Part shown: piece by piece, positions 7,895-14,723 of the stretch | How positions within the stretch are numbered: the first letter of the stretch is position 1 | Layout of the letters: every line of letters starts with the position of its first letter | NCBI GenBank assembly: GCA_002898115.1 | Contig: BDTL01000092.1 | Span: 1-15,060 of the forward strand | Origin: a bacterium BMS3Bbin02 | GTDB lineage: Bacteria; Actinomycetota; Acidimicrobiia; Spongiisociales; UBA5794 | Length of the DNA stretch: 15,060 bases | Direction: 5' to 3' | Made by a program: the position numbers and the translations under genes | Notes under the pieces: generated by a model | What the model saw: only the letters and a program-made list of their open reading frames with translations | Told to the model about the DNA's origin: nothing | Database searches by the model: none

Positions 7895-8500
7895 ATGAAT
7901 GTCGTCGATCTCATGACCACCAATGTTGCCACGGTGTCGCCGGACACGTCGCTGCGTGGTGCTGCGCGGATAATGTTCCGCTCTCAGGTCAGCGGTCTCC
8001 CGGTGACCGACGACAACGGTTTGTTGGTTGGCATTATCACCGAGGCAGACTTTCTTCGTCTTGAGTTGAGTCGATTCGAATCTGACAATCCGGCTTCCGT
8101 TGAGTCGGTCGCCGACATCATGACCCGCACCGTGGAAACGATCGGGCCGAACACTCCGCTGATCGAAGCCGCGAAAGTTATGGTCGTTCGTGAGGTGAAG
8201 AGACTGCCGGTCGTTGATGATGTCGATCAGCTCGTCGGCATTATCTCTCGTATGGATGTTGTCAACGCGTTCACTCGTCCGGATGAGGTCATCGAGGATG
8301 AGATCCGCGAGGATATCGTTCGGCGAGTACTGGGTCTTGAGCCGAGCGAGCTGGATGTTACAGTCAGAGAAGGTGTTGTGTACCTTCGTGGAGCCATGGG
8401 GACCCAAGCAGAAGCCCGTCTATTGACCGAGATGACACGCCGCCTGGATGGAGTTCTCAAGGTCGCTTCCGAGCTGACATGGCCGCTAGGTAGTGGGTGA
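7895..8500 (+). CDS. CBS-domain pair plus BON domain protein
   Basis: A 201-residue soluble protein. CBS1 covers ~1-55 (MTTNVATVSPDTSLRGAARI, then GLPVTDDNGLLVGIITEADFL) and CBS2 covers ~74-127 (MTRTVETIGPNTPL, then RLPVVDDVDQLVGIISRMDVV). Together they form a Bateman module that typically binds adenine nucleotides such as AMP, ATP or SAM. Residues ~133-197 are a BON domain, with the features GVVYLRGAMGTQAEARLL and a final GVLKVASEL; BON is usually a ligand- or membrane-associated fold. CBS-CBS-BON proteins are widespread in actinobacteria and proteobacteria, mostly without assigned function. There is no signal peptide. It begins nine bases after the Pat-like gene, with a weak AAGG Shine-Dalgarno sequence overlapping that gene's stop. 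The pairing suggests it could sense energy charge or report on the acyl-CoA/acetylation step, but that is inference from co-transcription. Confidence 0.92.
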   Translation: MNVVDLMTTNVATVSPDTSLRGAARIMFRSQVSGLPVTDDNGLLVGIITEADFLRLELSRFESDNPASVESVADIMTRTVETIGPNTPLIEAAKVMVVREVKRLPVVDDVDQLVGIISRMDVVNAFTRPDEVIEDEIREDIVRRVLGLEPSELDVTVREGVVYLRGAMGTQAEARLLTEMTRRLDGVLKVASELTWPLGSG

Positions 8501-9359
8501 CCTCGCGCAGACGGATGGGGTGTTTACAGCCTCGGCGGGGCACACTATTGCATGGGTTCGCTGGGAAACAGCTAGCCCGGCGCAGAGGTTGTTCTTTGTC
8601 CACGCCACGGGATTCTGCAAGGAGGTGTGGCGCCCCGTTATTGACGAGCTGGCTGAGCGGGGACTGGAGTTCTCCGCAACGGCGATCGATCAGATGGGGC
8701 ATGGGGCATCGACCAGGAACTGGGATGTTCCCGTCGACTGGTGGCAAAACGCACGAGACCAGGTGCAGTGTGCCGACGGTGTACCGTTCGACATGGTCAT
8801 CGGACACAGTTCTGGTGCGGGAAACGCCGTCCTGGCCGCCCTGGTAGATCCCGAGTTTGCTCGCCGGCTTCTTCTCATTGAGCCAATTCTCCTCCCGCCC
8901 CCCTACGTGCAAGATACCGAGCATCCTCTCGTTGTCGGGGCCCTGCGACGTAAACGTCGGTTCGAGTCTCGTCAGGCTGCCTACGCGAATTTCCATGGTC
9001 GTGGTGCATTTGCGGGGTGGGACGAGAGGGTCTTCGATGCATACATCGCCTACGGTTTTGTTGATCAGCCCGATGGGTCGGTCGTGATTGCGTGCGATCC
9101 CAAACACGAATCCGAGTTTTTCGGGGCTGCGGGAAAACACGGTGGGTGGGAACGGATGGGAGAGGTCGTTCCTCCCGTTCACATTGTCGCCGGGGAGAAC
9201 TCGGACTCACATCCTCCGGATTTCGTTGAACTACAGCGTGTTCGACTCGGCGCCACGAGTGAGATTCTTCCCGGTGTCGGCCATCTTGTGCCGATGGAGG
9301 CGCCAGGAGTCACGGCCGATATCGTGATTCGCGAACTTGGGGCCGCAACTGCGCTGTAG
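8493..9359 (+). CDS. Alpha/beta hydrolase; candidate MenH-type enzyme
   Basis: A 288-residue alpha/beta hydrolase fold protein without a signal peptide. HATGF at 37-41 fills the oxyanion-hole position usually seen as HGF. The nucleophile elbow is GHSSG with S106, the probable acid is D238 in AGENSD, and the catalytic His is H264 in PGVGHLVPMEAP. The GTG at 8493 overlaps the end of the CBS-BON gene by eight bases, and menF follows 19 bases downstream, so it is almost certainly co-transcribed with both. MenH, which eliminates pyruvate from SEPHCHC in classical menaquinone synthesis, is an alpha/beta hydrolase often encoded beside menF and menD. Position makes that assignment attractive, but family-level sequence similarity to E. 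coli MenH looks weak by eye. It could equally be an esterase, lactonase or other hydrolase, so no gene symbol is given. Confidence 0.88.
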   Translation: MGDLAQTDGVFTASAGHTIAWVRWETASPAQRLFFVHATGFCKEVWRPVIDELAERGLEFSATAIDQMGHGASTRNWDVPVDWWQNARDQVQCADGVPFDMVIGHSSGAGNAVLAALVDPEFARRLLLIEPILLPPPYVQDTEHPLVVGALRRKRRFESRQAAYANFHGRGAFAGWDERVFDAYIAYGFVDQPDGSVVIACDPKHESEFFGAAGKHGGWERMGEVVPPVHIVAGENSDSHPPDFVELQRVRLGATSEILPGVGHLVPMEAPGVTADIVIRELGAATAL

Positions 9360-9378
9360 GCCTGTACCATTGAACACT

Positions 9379-10701
9379 GTGTTGATCTCCTCCGACGATA
9401 TCCGCTCCCTCGCGACCGCCCTCGGCGGTGTTTCGGCGACGGTTCGCACGGTCGTGGTTCCTACGTCCGTGCATCCTCTCCAGTTCGTGAGATCCGCTGC
9501 CCACCTCTTCGGACGTGCCTTCTTCTTCTCTGAGCCCACCGGTCGCGCATTCGGAGGTCTCGGAGCTGCGTGGCGTGCGACGGCAAGCGGTCCGGATAGG
9601 TTCTCGCTTCTGGAGGAAGAGCTCTCGACTGCGGGCCTTCCCCCTGATGTTGAAGCCGCGATGGGGTTTTCGTTCTCTGAAGACGGACCGAAGAGCGACC
9701 TATGGGACGGGTTCGGCGCCGCCGAGGCGTGTGTTCCCGAGATCGCGATCTCGGTTTCAAATAGTGGCAAGCCTCAGCTGCGTGTCACGATCGCCGCCGG
9801 CCAGTCCAGCGACCGAGTTCTGTCGGTGCTTGCCCGCCTTGTTGAACCCGACCGTCTTCGCCCACCCGAACCGGGGGATTACACGATTGAGGCGCACCCT
9901 TCGACCCTGGAATGGCAACGTGAAGTTGACGACGCGGTAGAGGCAATCCGCGCCGGGGTCGTGCACAAGGTCGTTCTCAGCCGCTCGGTGGTCGTGAAGT
10001 CGGAGGCCTCCGTGCCACCGTTCGACCTTGTCCACCACCTTGGTGCGGTGCACCGCGGCTGTTACATCTTCGGGTGGCAGACCGGTGACGCCGTCTTCCT
10101 TGGAGCGACACCGGAACTGTTGCTTTCCAAACGCGGTCGCCGAATCGTTTCCAACCCTCTGGCTGGATCCGCGCGCCGGGGTCCTGACGATGAGGCCGAT
10201 CGAGGCATCGGGGCTGAACTGATGGCGTCGTCCAAGGATCGCTCCGAGCACGCCTTTGTTGTCGATGACATCAGGGATCGGCTCGGACCGCTTACCGGTG
10301 ACCTGGTAGTTCCATCTGAACCATCGGTGTTACGCACCGCAGCGGTGCAGCATCTGTCGACGAGGATCAGCGGAACGCTTCTGGACGGTGTGTCCTTGTA
10401 CGAGGCTGCCGCGACGATCTATCCAACCGCTGCGGTTGGTGGATCACCCCGCCAGCAGGCTCAGGTGCTCATTGACAAGGTCGAGCAACTTGACCGAGGT
10501 TGGTACACCGGCGGCATCGGCTGGGTCGACTCTGACGGCGACGGGACCATCGCTCTCGGCCTGCGGTGCGGACTCGTCCGCGGCAGCGAGGCGCACGTCT
10601 TTGCGGGGAATGGGATCGTCGCGGAGTCAGATGCCGAGACTGAACTGCTCGAGACCCGGCTCAAACTTCGACCCATGCTGAACCTGCTGTCGGCTACCTA
10701 A
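9379..10701 (+). CDS. menF: Isochorismate synthase
   Basis: A 440-residue chorismate-binding enzyme of the MenF/EntC/TrpE family; it converts chorismate to isochorismate, the first step of classical menaquinone synthesis. Motifs seen from GTG 9379: VHKVVLSR with the probable general base K197, GATPELLLSK with E246, NPLAGSARRG, then SSKDRSEHAFVVDDI (Mg-binding/active-site helix), YPTAAVGG at ~348-355 and the C-terminal FAGNGIVAESDAETE. The family usually has His where Y348 stands. MenF is chosen over EntC or salicylate synthase because menD, menA and menB lie nearby. Start choice is uncertain: TTG 9370 and GTG 9379 are both plausible, neither has a strong Shine-Dalgarno sequence, and further upstream the frame overlaps the hydrolase. 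It is the last gene of the plus-strand operon, and its stop overlaps the convergent menD by eight bases. Confidence 0.92.
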   Translation: MLISSDDIRSLATALGGVSATVRTVVVPTSVHPLQFVRSAAHLFGRAFFFSEPTGRAFGGLGAAWRATASGPDRFSLLEEELSTAGLPPDVEAAMGFSFSEDGPKSDLWDGFGAAEACVPEIAISVSNSGKPQLRVTIAAGQSSDRVLSVLARLVEPDRLRPPEPGDYTIEAHPSTLEWQREVDDAVEAIRAGVVHKVVLSRSVVVKSEASVPPFDLVHHLGAVHRGCYIFGWQTGDAVFLGATPELLLSKRGRRIVSNPLAGSARRGPDDEADRGIGAELMASSKDRSEHAFVVDDIRDRLGPLTGDLVVPSEPSVLRTAAVQHLSTRISGTLLDGVSLYEAAATIYPTAAVGGSPRQQAQVLIDKVEQLDRGWYTGGIGWVDSDGDGTIALGLRCGLVRGSEAHVFAGNGIVAESDAETELLETRLKLRPMLNLLSAT

Positions 10702-12388
10702 CGAGGTCCGAAACCAGAGACCGAAGTCTGTGCCGTTCCTCGGCGGCCTCGGCGCGCGAGGTGTGAACCTCGATGAGGCGAGGCGTGCCGGACCGCGCGG
10801 ACAGGGCCATGTGAAGTTCGTTCGGCGTTTTCACAGTGCTGGTTTCGATTCCGAAAGCCGTTGCCAGGGTCGCGATAGACAGTCCGTGGGGTGTGCCGAA
10901 GAGGCGCTCGAACCGGTTCGGATCGAGATTGGTCGGGTCTGCTTGGGCAAGATGGTGAAAGATGCCGCCACCGTCGTTGTTGACGACGAGGATTGTGAGA
11001 TCGGGCGCCAGACGAGCAACGGTGGCTAATGAACCGACGTCGTGGAGCGCAGCAACGTCGCCGATGTAAGCCAACGTGTGGCGTCCCGCCGACACCGCGA
11101 CACCGAGTGCCGTGGAGATGATCCCGTCGATACCGTTTGCACCACGGTTGGCAATCGTTCGGGCTGCGTTCCATCGACCTCCCCAGACATCGAGATCACG
11201 AATCGGCATGGACGATGCCACGACGAGGTAGTCGGCGGTTGTCGATGTCGTAGCCACGGTCGATGCAGTGGAAGGTTCGGTGAGTGTCGCACCGGAAATC
11301 TCATCAGTCAGCGCGGCCGCAACGACCTCGTCGTGGGCGATCCACAGGTCTCGGTAATCGTTGGCGCCGGACGGCAGCTCGGCGCGCAGCGCGTCGAGTG
11401 TCGCTGCTATGTCGCCGACAAGGATGCCGGTGGCCGAACCCATGGGATCATGCCGGCCCGACGCAACGATCACATACTGGGGGATTTCCGCGTGGTCTCC
11501 CAGCCAGGTCCAGACTGGTTTCGACGTTGGAAGAGGTCCGACCCGAATCACGATATCCGGTGGGTCGCGCTCAAGGGCCCCGGCTTCAGCGAGGAGGTCT
11601 GCGTAGGCGATGGTGTGTGCCGCACCGGGCGATCGGAGTCCTGATTGGGGATCGGCGAACACCGGTGCGCCCAGATGCTCAGCAAACTCTGTGACGGCAG
11701 CGGAGTCCTTGCGCGACAGGCGTCCGGCGACAATGAGAGGGTGCCCGGCGGCCGCCAACGCGGCGATCGGCGTGCCAAGATCCGTGCCGTGATGCTCAGC
11801 CGAGTCCGTGCGAACGCCGGGTGAGCGGACCTCAGCTGTCTCGGGACCTCCCGAGCCGGGAAGAAGGGGCTCACGAAACTCAATGTTGAGGTGGACCGGA
11901 CCCGGCGTTGGTGCTGCCGCGCAGCGCCAGTGTGTGCGCAGCCGCGTGTTGATGGTCGTATTGCTCGAATCGCCGAAGGCCTGTGAATCGATTGATTCGT
12001 AGGCGCGCACCGTCGAACCGAAGATCTCGCGTTGGTTGATCGTCTGCGGCGCGCCGCTGCCCCACAGTTCGTGTGGGCGGTCGGCCGAGACGATGATCAT
12101 CGGTGTTGTCGAGAGATCGGCCTCGATGACCGCCGGCAGGTAGTGGCCGACGGCGGACCCGGAGGTACAGACAAGCACCGCCGGGGCCTCGGTTGCTTTC
12201 CCTACCCCGAGTGCGAAGAACCCGGCGGAACGTTCGTCGTGGTGCATCGACACCGAGAGGTCGGGGTGGTTGTCGAGGGCCAGGAGTAGGGGTGTGTGGC
12301 GCGAGCCGGGAGAGGCCACCACGTGTCGTACGCCGCTTGCGGCGAGGGTAGCGGCGATAGCGAGCGCGGTCCGGTCCTGTGGGTTCAT
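10694..12388 (-). CDS. menD: 2-succinyl-5-enolpyruvyl-6-hydroxy-3-cyclohexene-1-carboxylate (SEPHCHC) synthase
   Basis: A 564-residue thiamine-diphosphate enzyme that joins 2-oxoglutarate-derived succinic semialdehyde to isochorismate, the second committed step of menaquinone synthesis. The N-terminal PYR domain shows SPGSRHTPL at 26-34 and HHDERSAGF with the cofactor-activating E52, followed by CTSGSAVGHYLPAVIEA and SADRPHEL. The C-terminal PP domain carries the ThDP/Mg motif GD (443-444) ... NNDGGGIF (470-477). Length matches E. coli MenD (~556). The ATG at 12388 is preferred because MNPQDRTALAIAATL aligns with the family start; the frame extends to a GTG at 12430 without family support. 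Neither has a clear Shine-Dalgarno sequence. It is convergent with menF, overlapping by eight bases, and divergent from the GntR regulator, sharing an 89-base region with it. Confidence 0.95.
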   Translation of the reverse strand: MNPQDRTALAIAATLAASGVRHVVASPGSRHTPLLLALDNHPDLSVSMHHDERSAGFFALGVGKATEAPAVLVCTSGSAVGHYLPAVIEADLSTTPMIIVSADRPHELWGSGAPQTINQREIFGSTVRAYESIDSQAFGDSSNTTINTRLRTHWRCAAAPTPGPVHLNIEFREPLLPGSGGPETAEVRSPGVRTDSAEHHGTDLGTPIAALAAAGHPLIVAGRLSRKDSAAVTEFAEHLGAPVFADPQSGLRSPGAAHTIAYADLLAEAGALERDPPDIVIRVGPLPTSKPVWTWLGDHAEIPQYVIVASGRHDPMGSATGILVGDIAATLDALRAELPSGANDYRDLWIAHDEVVAAALTDEISGATLTEPSTASTVATTSTTADYLVVASSMPIRDLDVWGGRWNAARTIANRGANGIDGIISTALGVAVSAGRHTLAYIGDVAALHDVGSLATVARLAPDLTILVVNNDGGGIFHHLAQADPTNLDPNRFERLFGTPHGLSIATLATAFGIETSTVKTPNELHMALSARSGTPRLIEVHTSRAEAAEERHRLRSLVSDLVR

Positions 12389-12458
12389 CGATAGGAGCCT
12401 ACCCGGGTGGGACCCTACACATGAAGGCACTGTTGACGACTCGCAAGTAACGCAGTTG

Positions 12459-12475
12459 TTCTATAAGATATAGAA
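12459..12475. promoter_or_regulatory. Perfect palindrome in front of the GntR regulator, probable autoregulatory operator
   Basis: TTCTATAAGATATAGAA is a perfect inverted repeat of two 7-base arms (TTCTATA / TATAGAA) around a 3-base centre. It is strikingly AT-rich for this genome and ends two bases before the GntR ATG at 12478. It contains TATAAG and TAAGAT, which could serve as the -10 box. A GntR dimer bound here would block transcription of its own operon, the usual mode for YtrA-type regulators. It also lies 70 bases upstream of the divergent menD start and could affect that gene too. The symmetry is directly visible; the binding partner is inferred. Confidence 0.62.
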
Positions 12476-12477
12476 TA

Positions 12478-12822
12478 ATGTTAATCAAACTCAAGACCGA
12501 CTCCCGGATCCCGCTCCATGAGCAGATCGCGACCGGTGTTCGTCGCGCCATTCAGGAGGAGCAGGTCGGCGTTGGCGATCGTCTTCCGGCCGCAAGGGAG
12601 CTAGCGAGAGCGCTCGATGTGAATATGCACACAGTCCTGCGGGCGTACGCTGGCCTGCGTGATGAGGGTGTTATTGAGATGCGGCGGGGCCGCGGGGCAG
12701 TGGTGATCGGGGAGGTCTCTCGGGTCCAGTTCAGGGCGAGCCTGCGAGCGGTCGTTGCGGACGCGCGACGCATCGGGCTGAGCGATGCGGACATTTTGAA
12801 TGAACTGCAAGGAGTGCTGTGA
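12478..12822 (+). CDS. GntR-family regulator, YtrA subfamily
   Basis: A 114-residue repressor-type protein. Residues ~10-78 are a GntR winged helix-turn-helix: PLHEQIATGVRRAI, GDRLPAARELARALDVNMHTVLRAY, then the wing DEGVIEMRRGRGAVV. Only ~35 residues follow, so there is no large effector domain. That short C-terminal helical extension is the hallmark of the YtrA subfamily, whose members usually control adjacent transporter or membrane-protein genes. The ATG at 12478 lies two bases after a perfect AT-rich palindrome, leaving no space for a Shine-Dalgarno sequence, so the mRNA is probably leaderless. The stop overlaps the start of the DUF1648 gene (TGATG), so both are translated from one message. 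The effector is unknown. Involvement in menaquinone genes is possible only by position. Confidence 0.92.
   Translation: MLIKLKTDSRIPLHEQIATGVRRAIQEEQVGVGDRLPAARELARALDVNMHTVLRAYAGLRDEGVIEMRRGRGAVVIGEVSRVQFRASLRAVVADARRIGLSDADILNELQGVL
12809..12814 (+). promoter_or_regulatory. Ribosome binding site of the DUF1648 gene
   Basis: AAGGAG lies inside the end of the GntR gene, seven bases before ATG 12822. It favours this ATG over the adjacent in-frame GTG at 12819. Confidence 0.55.
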
Positions 12823-13790
12823 TGAACGATCGTGCCGGGGCTTCTACGAAACTGTTGCTGTGGCTCCCGGGGGTGATAGCCGTGGTGTTGCTGGTCGCAC
12901 CGCTCGCCATCCGGGACAGGCTCCCGGACCCGCTCGCAATTCACTGGGACCTCTCCGGTGCCCCGAACGGATTCGGCCCCTTGATCCTTATTGCGCTGGT
13001 GTCGTCTGTTGCGGTGGCGATTGCGTGGGTGGTGTTTCTACGAACGTACCGGGTCGAGATGTTGCAATCTCATGCCGGTGCGATGGTCTGGTTCCTTGCC
13101 ATCCTCATGGGAGGCATGGAGGCCTTCACCATTTCTGCAAACCTTGATCGCGCCACCTGGCAAGATGCGGGGACCTTCGGTCCTGGTCGTGCTGCCGTCC
13201 TGGTCGTTCTCGCCGGACTCGTCGGATTCGGGGTATGGCGCGTCCTTGGAGGGAATATGTCGGATCCCGGTGTTGCGATCGGCCCCGCGCCCTCGGCGGG
13301 TGTCGAACTCGGTGAACACGCCGTGTGGGTAGGGAAAACGGCCGCCGCAAAGGGGTTCGTCGGTATTGCGCTCGCCATCACGGTCGGTTCGGCGGTCGCC
13401 GCTGTGTTACGACTCACCCCGGTGGTTACGTTGTCCCTTGTCGTCACCGCGTTACCGCTACTGATGTTTGTCTCGCTGCGCGCCCGGGTGAGTAACACGG
13501 CGGTCACCGTATGGATGGGGATCTTCGGCGTGCCGAGAGTCTCGTATCCGCTCTCACGGATCATCCGCGCAGAGGTTATCGACGTGCGCCCCCTGGCGTA
13601 CGGTGGATGGGGGTATCGCATCGTCAAAGGTGCGCGCGCCTGGATCGTCCGGCGCGGGGAGGGGATACGACTCGTCCGACCCGGGAAGGCGGACATTGTT
13701 ATCACGGTCGATGGGGCCGCCGGTGCGGCAGGTCTCATCAACGATGTCCTGATGACGGAAGGACGTTTCGTCGCGGCCGACTCCTCGTGA
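12822..13790 (+). CDS. DUF1648 (SdpI-like) integral membrane protein
   Basis: A 322-residue membrane protein with about six hydrophobic segments (~11-30, 53-73, 86-106, 122-142, 175-197, 200-219) and a soluble C-terminal domain (~222-322). The region after TM1 carries IHWDLSGAPNGF at 40-51, the signature of DUF1648, found in the SdpI immunity/signal protein of Bacillus and in many uncharacterised membrane proteins. The C-terminal part (SYPLSRIIRAEVIDVRP, then WIVRRGEGIRLVR) resembles small bacterial PH-like domains, but this is a weak reading. It is translationally coupled to the upstream YtrA-type GntR gene, with AAGGAG seven bases before the ATG. DUF1648 proteins paired with small GntR or ArsR repressors are a recurrent arrangement, which suggests a repressor-controlled envelope function, perhaps immunity or stress response. 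It converges on menA across 44 bases with no clear hairpin terminator. Confidence 0.85.
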   Translation: MNDRAGASTKLLLWLPGVIAVVLLVAPLAIRDRLPDPLAIHWDLSGAPNGFGPLILIALVSSVAVAIAWVVFLRTYRVEMLQSHAGAMVWFLAILMGGMEAFTISANLDRATWQDAGTFGPGRAAVLVVLAGLVGFGVWRVLGGNMSDPGVAIGPAPSAGVELGEHAVWVGKTAAAKGFVGIALAITVGSAVAAVLRLTPVVTLSLVVTALPLLMFVSLRARVSNTAVTVWMGIFGVPRVSYPLSRIIRAEVIDVRPLAYGGWGYRIVKGARAWIVRRGEGIRLVRPGKADIVITVDGAAGAAGLINDVLMTEGRFVAADSS

Positions 13791-13834
13791 TTCACCTCCC
13801 GGTTTGAATGCCACAACGGCGAGAGTTGCTGCTG

Positions 13835-14704
13835 CTACACGGCGAGTGCGGCCGCCAGCACCACGGCGACCGCGAGCTGAAGTCGTGCTGTTCCTTTGAG
13901 AATCGCGATGAGAGTTGGTCCGGTCGTCGCCGTCGATAGTCGGCGTGCCAGCCACACACCTGTCAGAGAGAGCAGGGCCGCGGCCAGCGCTGTCGACGGA
14001 TATCCGGAATCGCGTACCCCGAGGGCGATGCTCGCCGATGTTCCGACGAAAAGTGCCGTGTAGAACCAAACCGACCGCGTCCGTCCGAGCCGCACGGCAA
14101 GCGTGCGTTTACCCGCTGCTTGATCTGTCGCGATATCTCGGACGTTGTTGGCGACCAGGATCGCGGTTGCGAGGAAACCCATCGCAACCGCTCCCGGCAC
14201 CGCATCCATCTGCCAGGTTGCGTCATGTACGAACCGGGATCCGATCGTGGCGACAAGTCCGAAGAACACGAACACGAAGAGCTCACCGAGTCCGAGATAG
14301 CCGTAGGGTCGTGGACCGTTGGTGTAACCGAATGACGCAATGATGCTCACAACACCGATAACAATCACCGGCCATCCCGCTACCCACGTGAGGTACAAGC
14401 CTCCCAGGGCTGCAAGACCGAGCACGACGGCGACGCCTCGCCACATCTGCCCGGGGGTGATCAGGCCAAGGGCGACGGCACGTGGGGGGCCGATGCGGTC
14501 GGGGTTGTCGGTTCCCTTGACGCCATCGCCGACATCGTTCGCAAAGTTCACCGCGACCTGGATCAGGACCGCGGTGATGGTCGTGACGACAAAGACGTCG
14601 GCTCGGAACACGTTGTCGCGTACAGCAAGCGATGAGCCAACCAAGACCGGTGCAACCGCCGCCCACAGCGTGGGTGGTCTCGCGGCAAGAAGCCAGGGAT
14701 TCAT
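13835..14704 (-). CDS. menA: 1,4-dihydroxy-2-naphthoate polyprenyltransferase
   Basis: A 289-residue UbiA-superfamily membrane prenyltransferase. It attaches the polyprenyl chain to 1,4-dihydroxy-2-naphthoate, giving demethylmenaquinone at the cytoplasmic membrane. The start MNPWLLAARPPTLWAAVAPV is typical of MenA. The first Asp-rich motif is NFANDVGDGVKGTD at 53-66, with D57 and D60 for Mg-prenyl diphosphate; the second is NNVRDIATD at 186-194, followed by GKRTLAVRLG. Many hydrophobic helices cover the rest. The frame is open 53 codons further upstream, but those residues lie over menB and are polar and low in family likeness, so ATG 14704 is chosen. It lies 19 bases downstream of menB in the same direction, consistent with a menB-menA operon. 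No strong Shine-Dalgarno sequence is visible. Confidence 0.94.
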   Translation of the reverse strand: MNPWLLAARPPTLWAAVAPVLVGSSLAVRDNVFRADVFVVTTITAVLIQVAVNFANDVGDGVKGTDNPDRIGPPRAVALGLITPGQMWRGVAVVLGLAALGGLYLTWVAGWPVIVIGVVSIIASFGYTNGPRPYGYLGLGELFVFVFFGLVATIGSRFVHDATWQMDAVPGAVAMGFLATAILVANNVRDIATDQAAGKRTLAVRLGRTRSVWFYTALFVGTSASIALGVRDSGYPSTALAAALLSLTGVWLARRLSTATTGPTLIAILKGTARLQLAVAVVLAAALAV

Positions 14705-14723
14705 GACGCCGGCTCGGACACGA

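Noticed and set aside
7181..8407. Long minus-strand open frame (408 codons) spanning the Pat-like/CBS-BON junction
   Set aside because: It lies fully antisense to two genes with clear domains, its translation shows no recognisable motif and an odd His/Asn/Asp-rich composition, and GC-rich codon use commonly leaves such frames open.
11042..11694. Plus-strand open frames of 136-200 codons within menD
   Set aside because: Arg/Gly/Cys-rich translations without motifs, opposite to a MenD with intact cofactor-binding residues.
13791..13834. Possible bidirectional terminator between the DUF1648 gene and menA
   Set aside because: No stable inverted repeat or T-run found in these 44 bases by eye.
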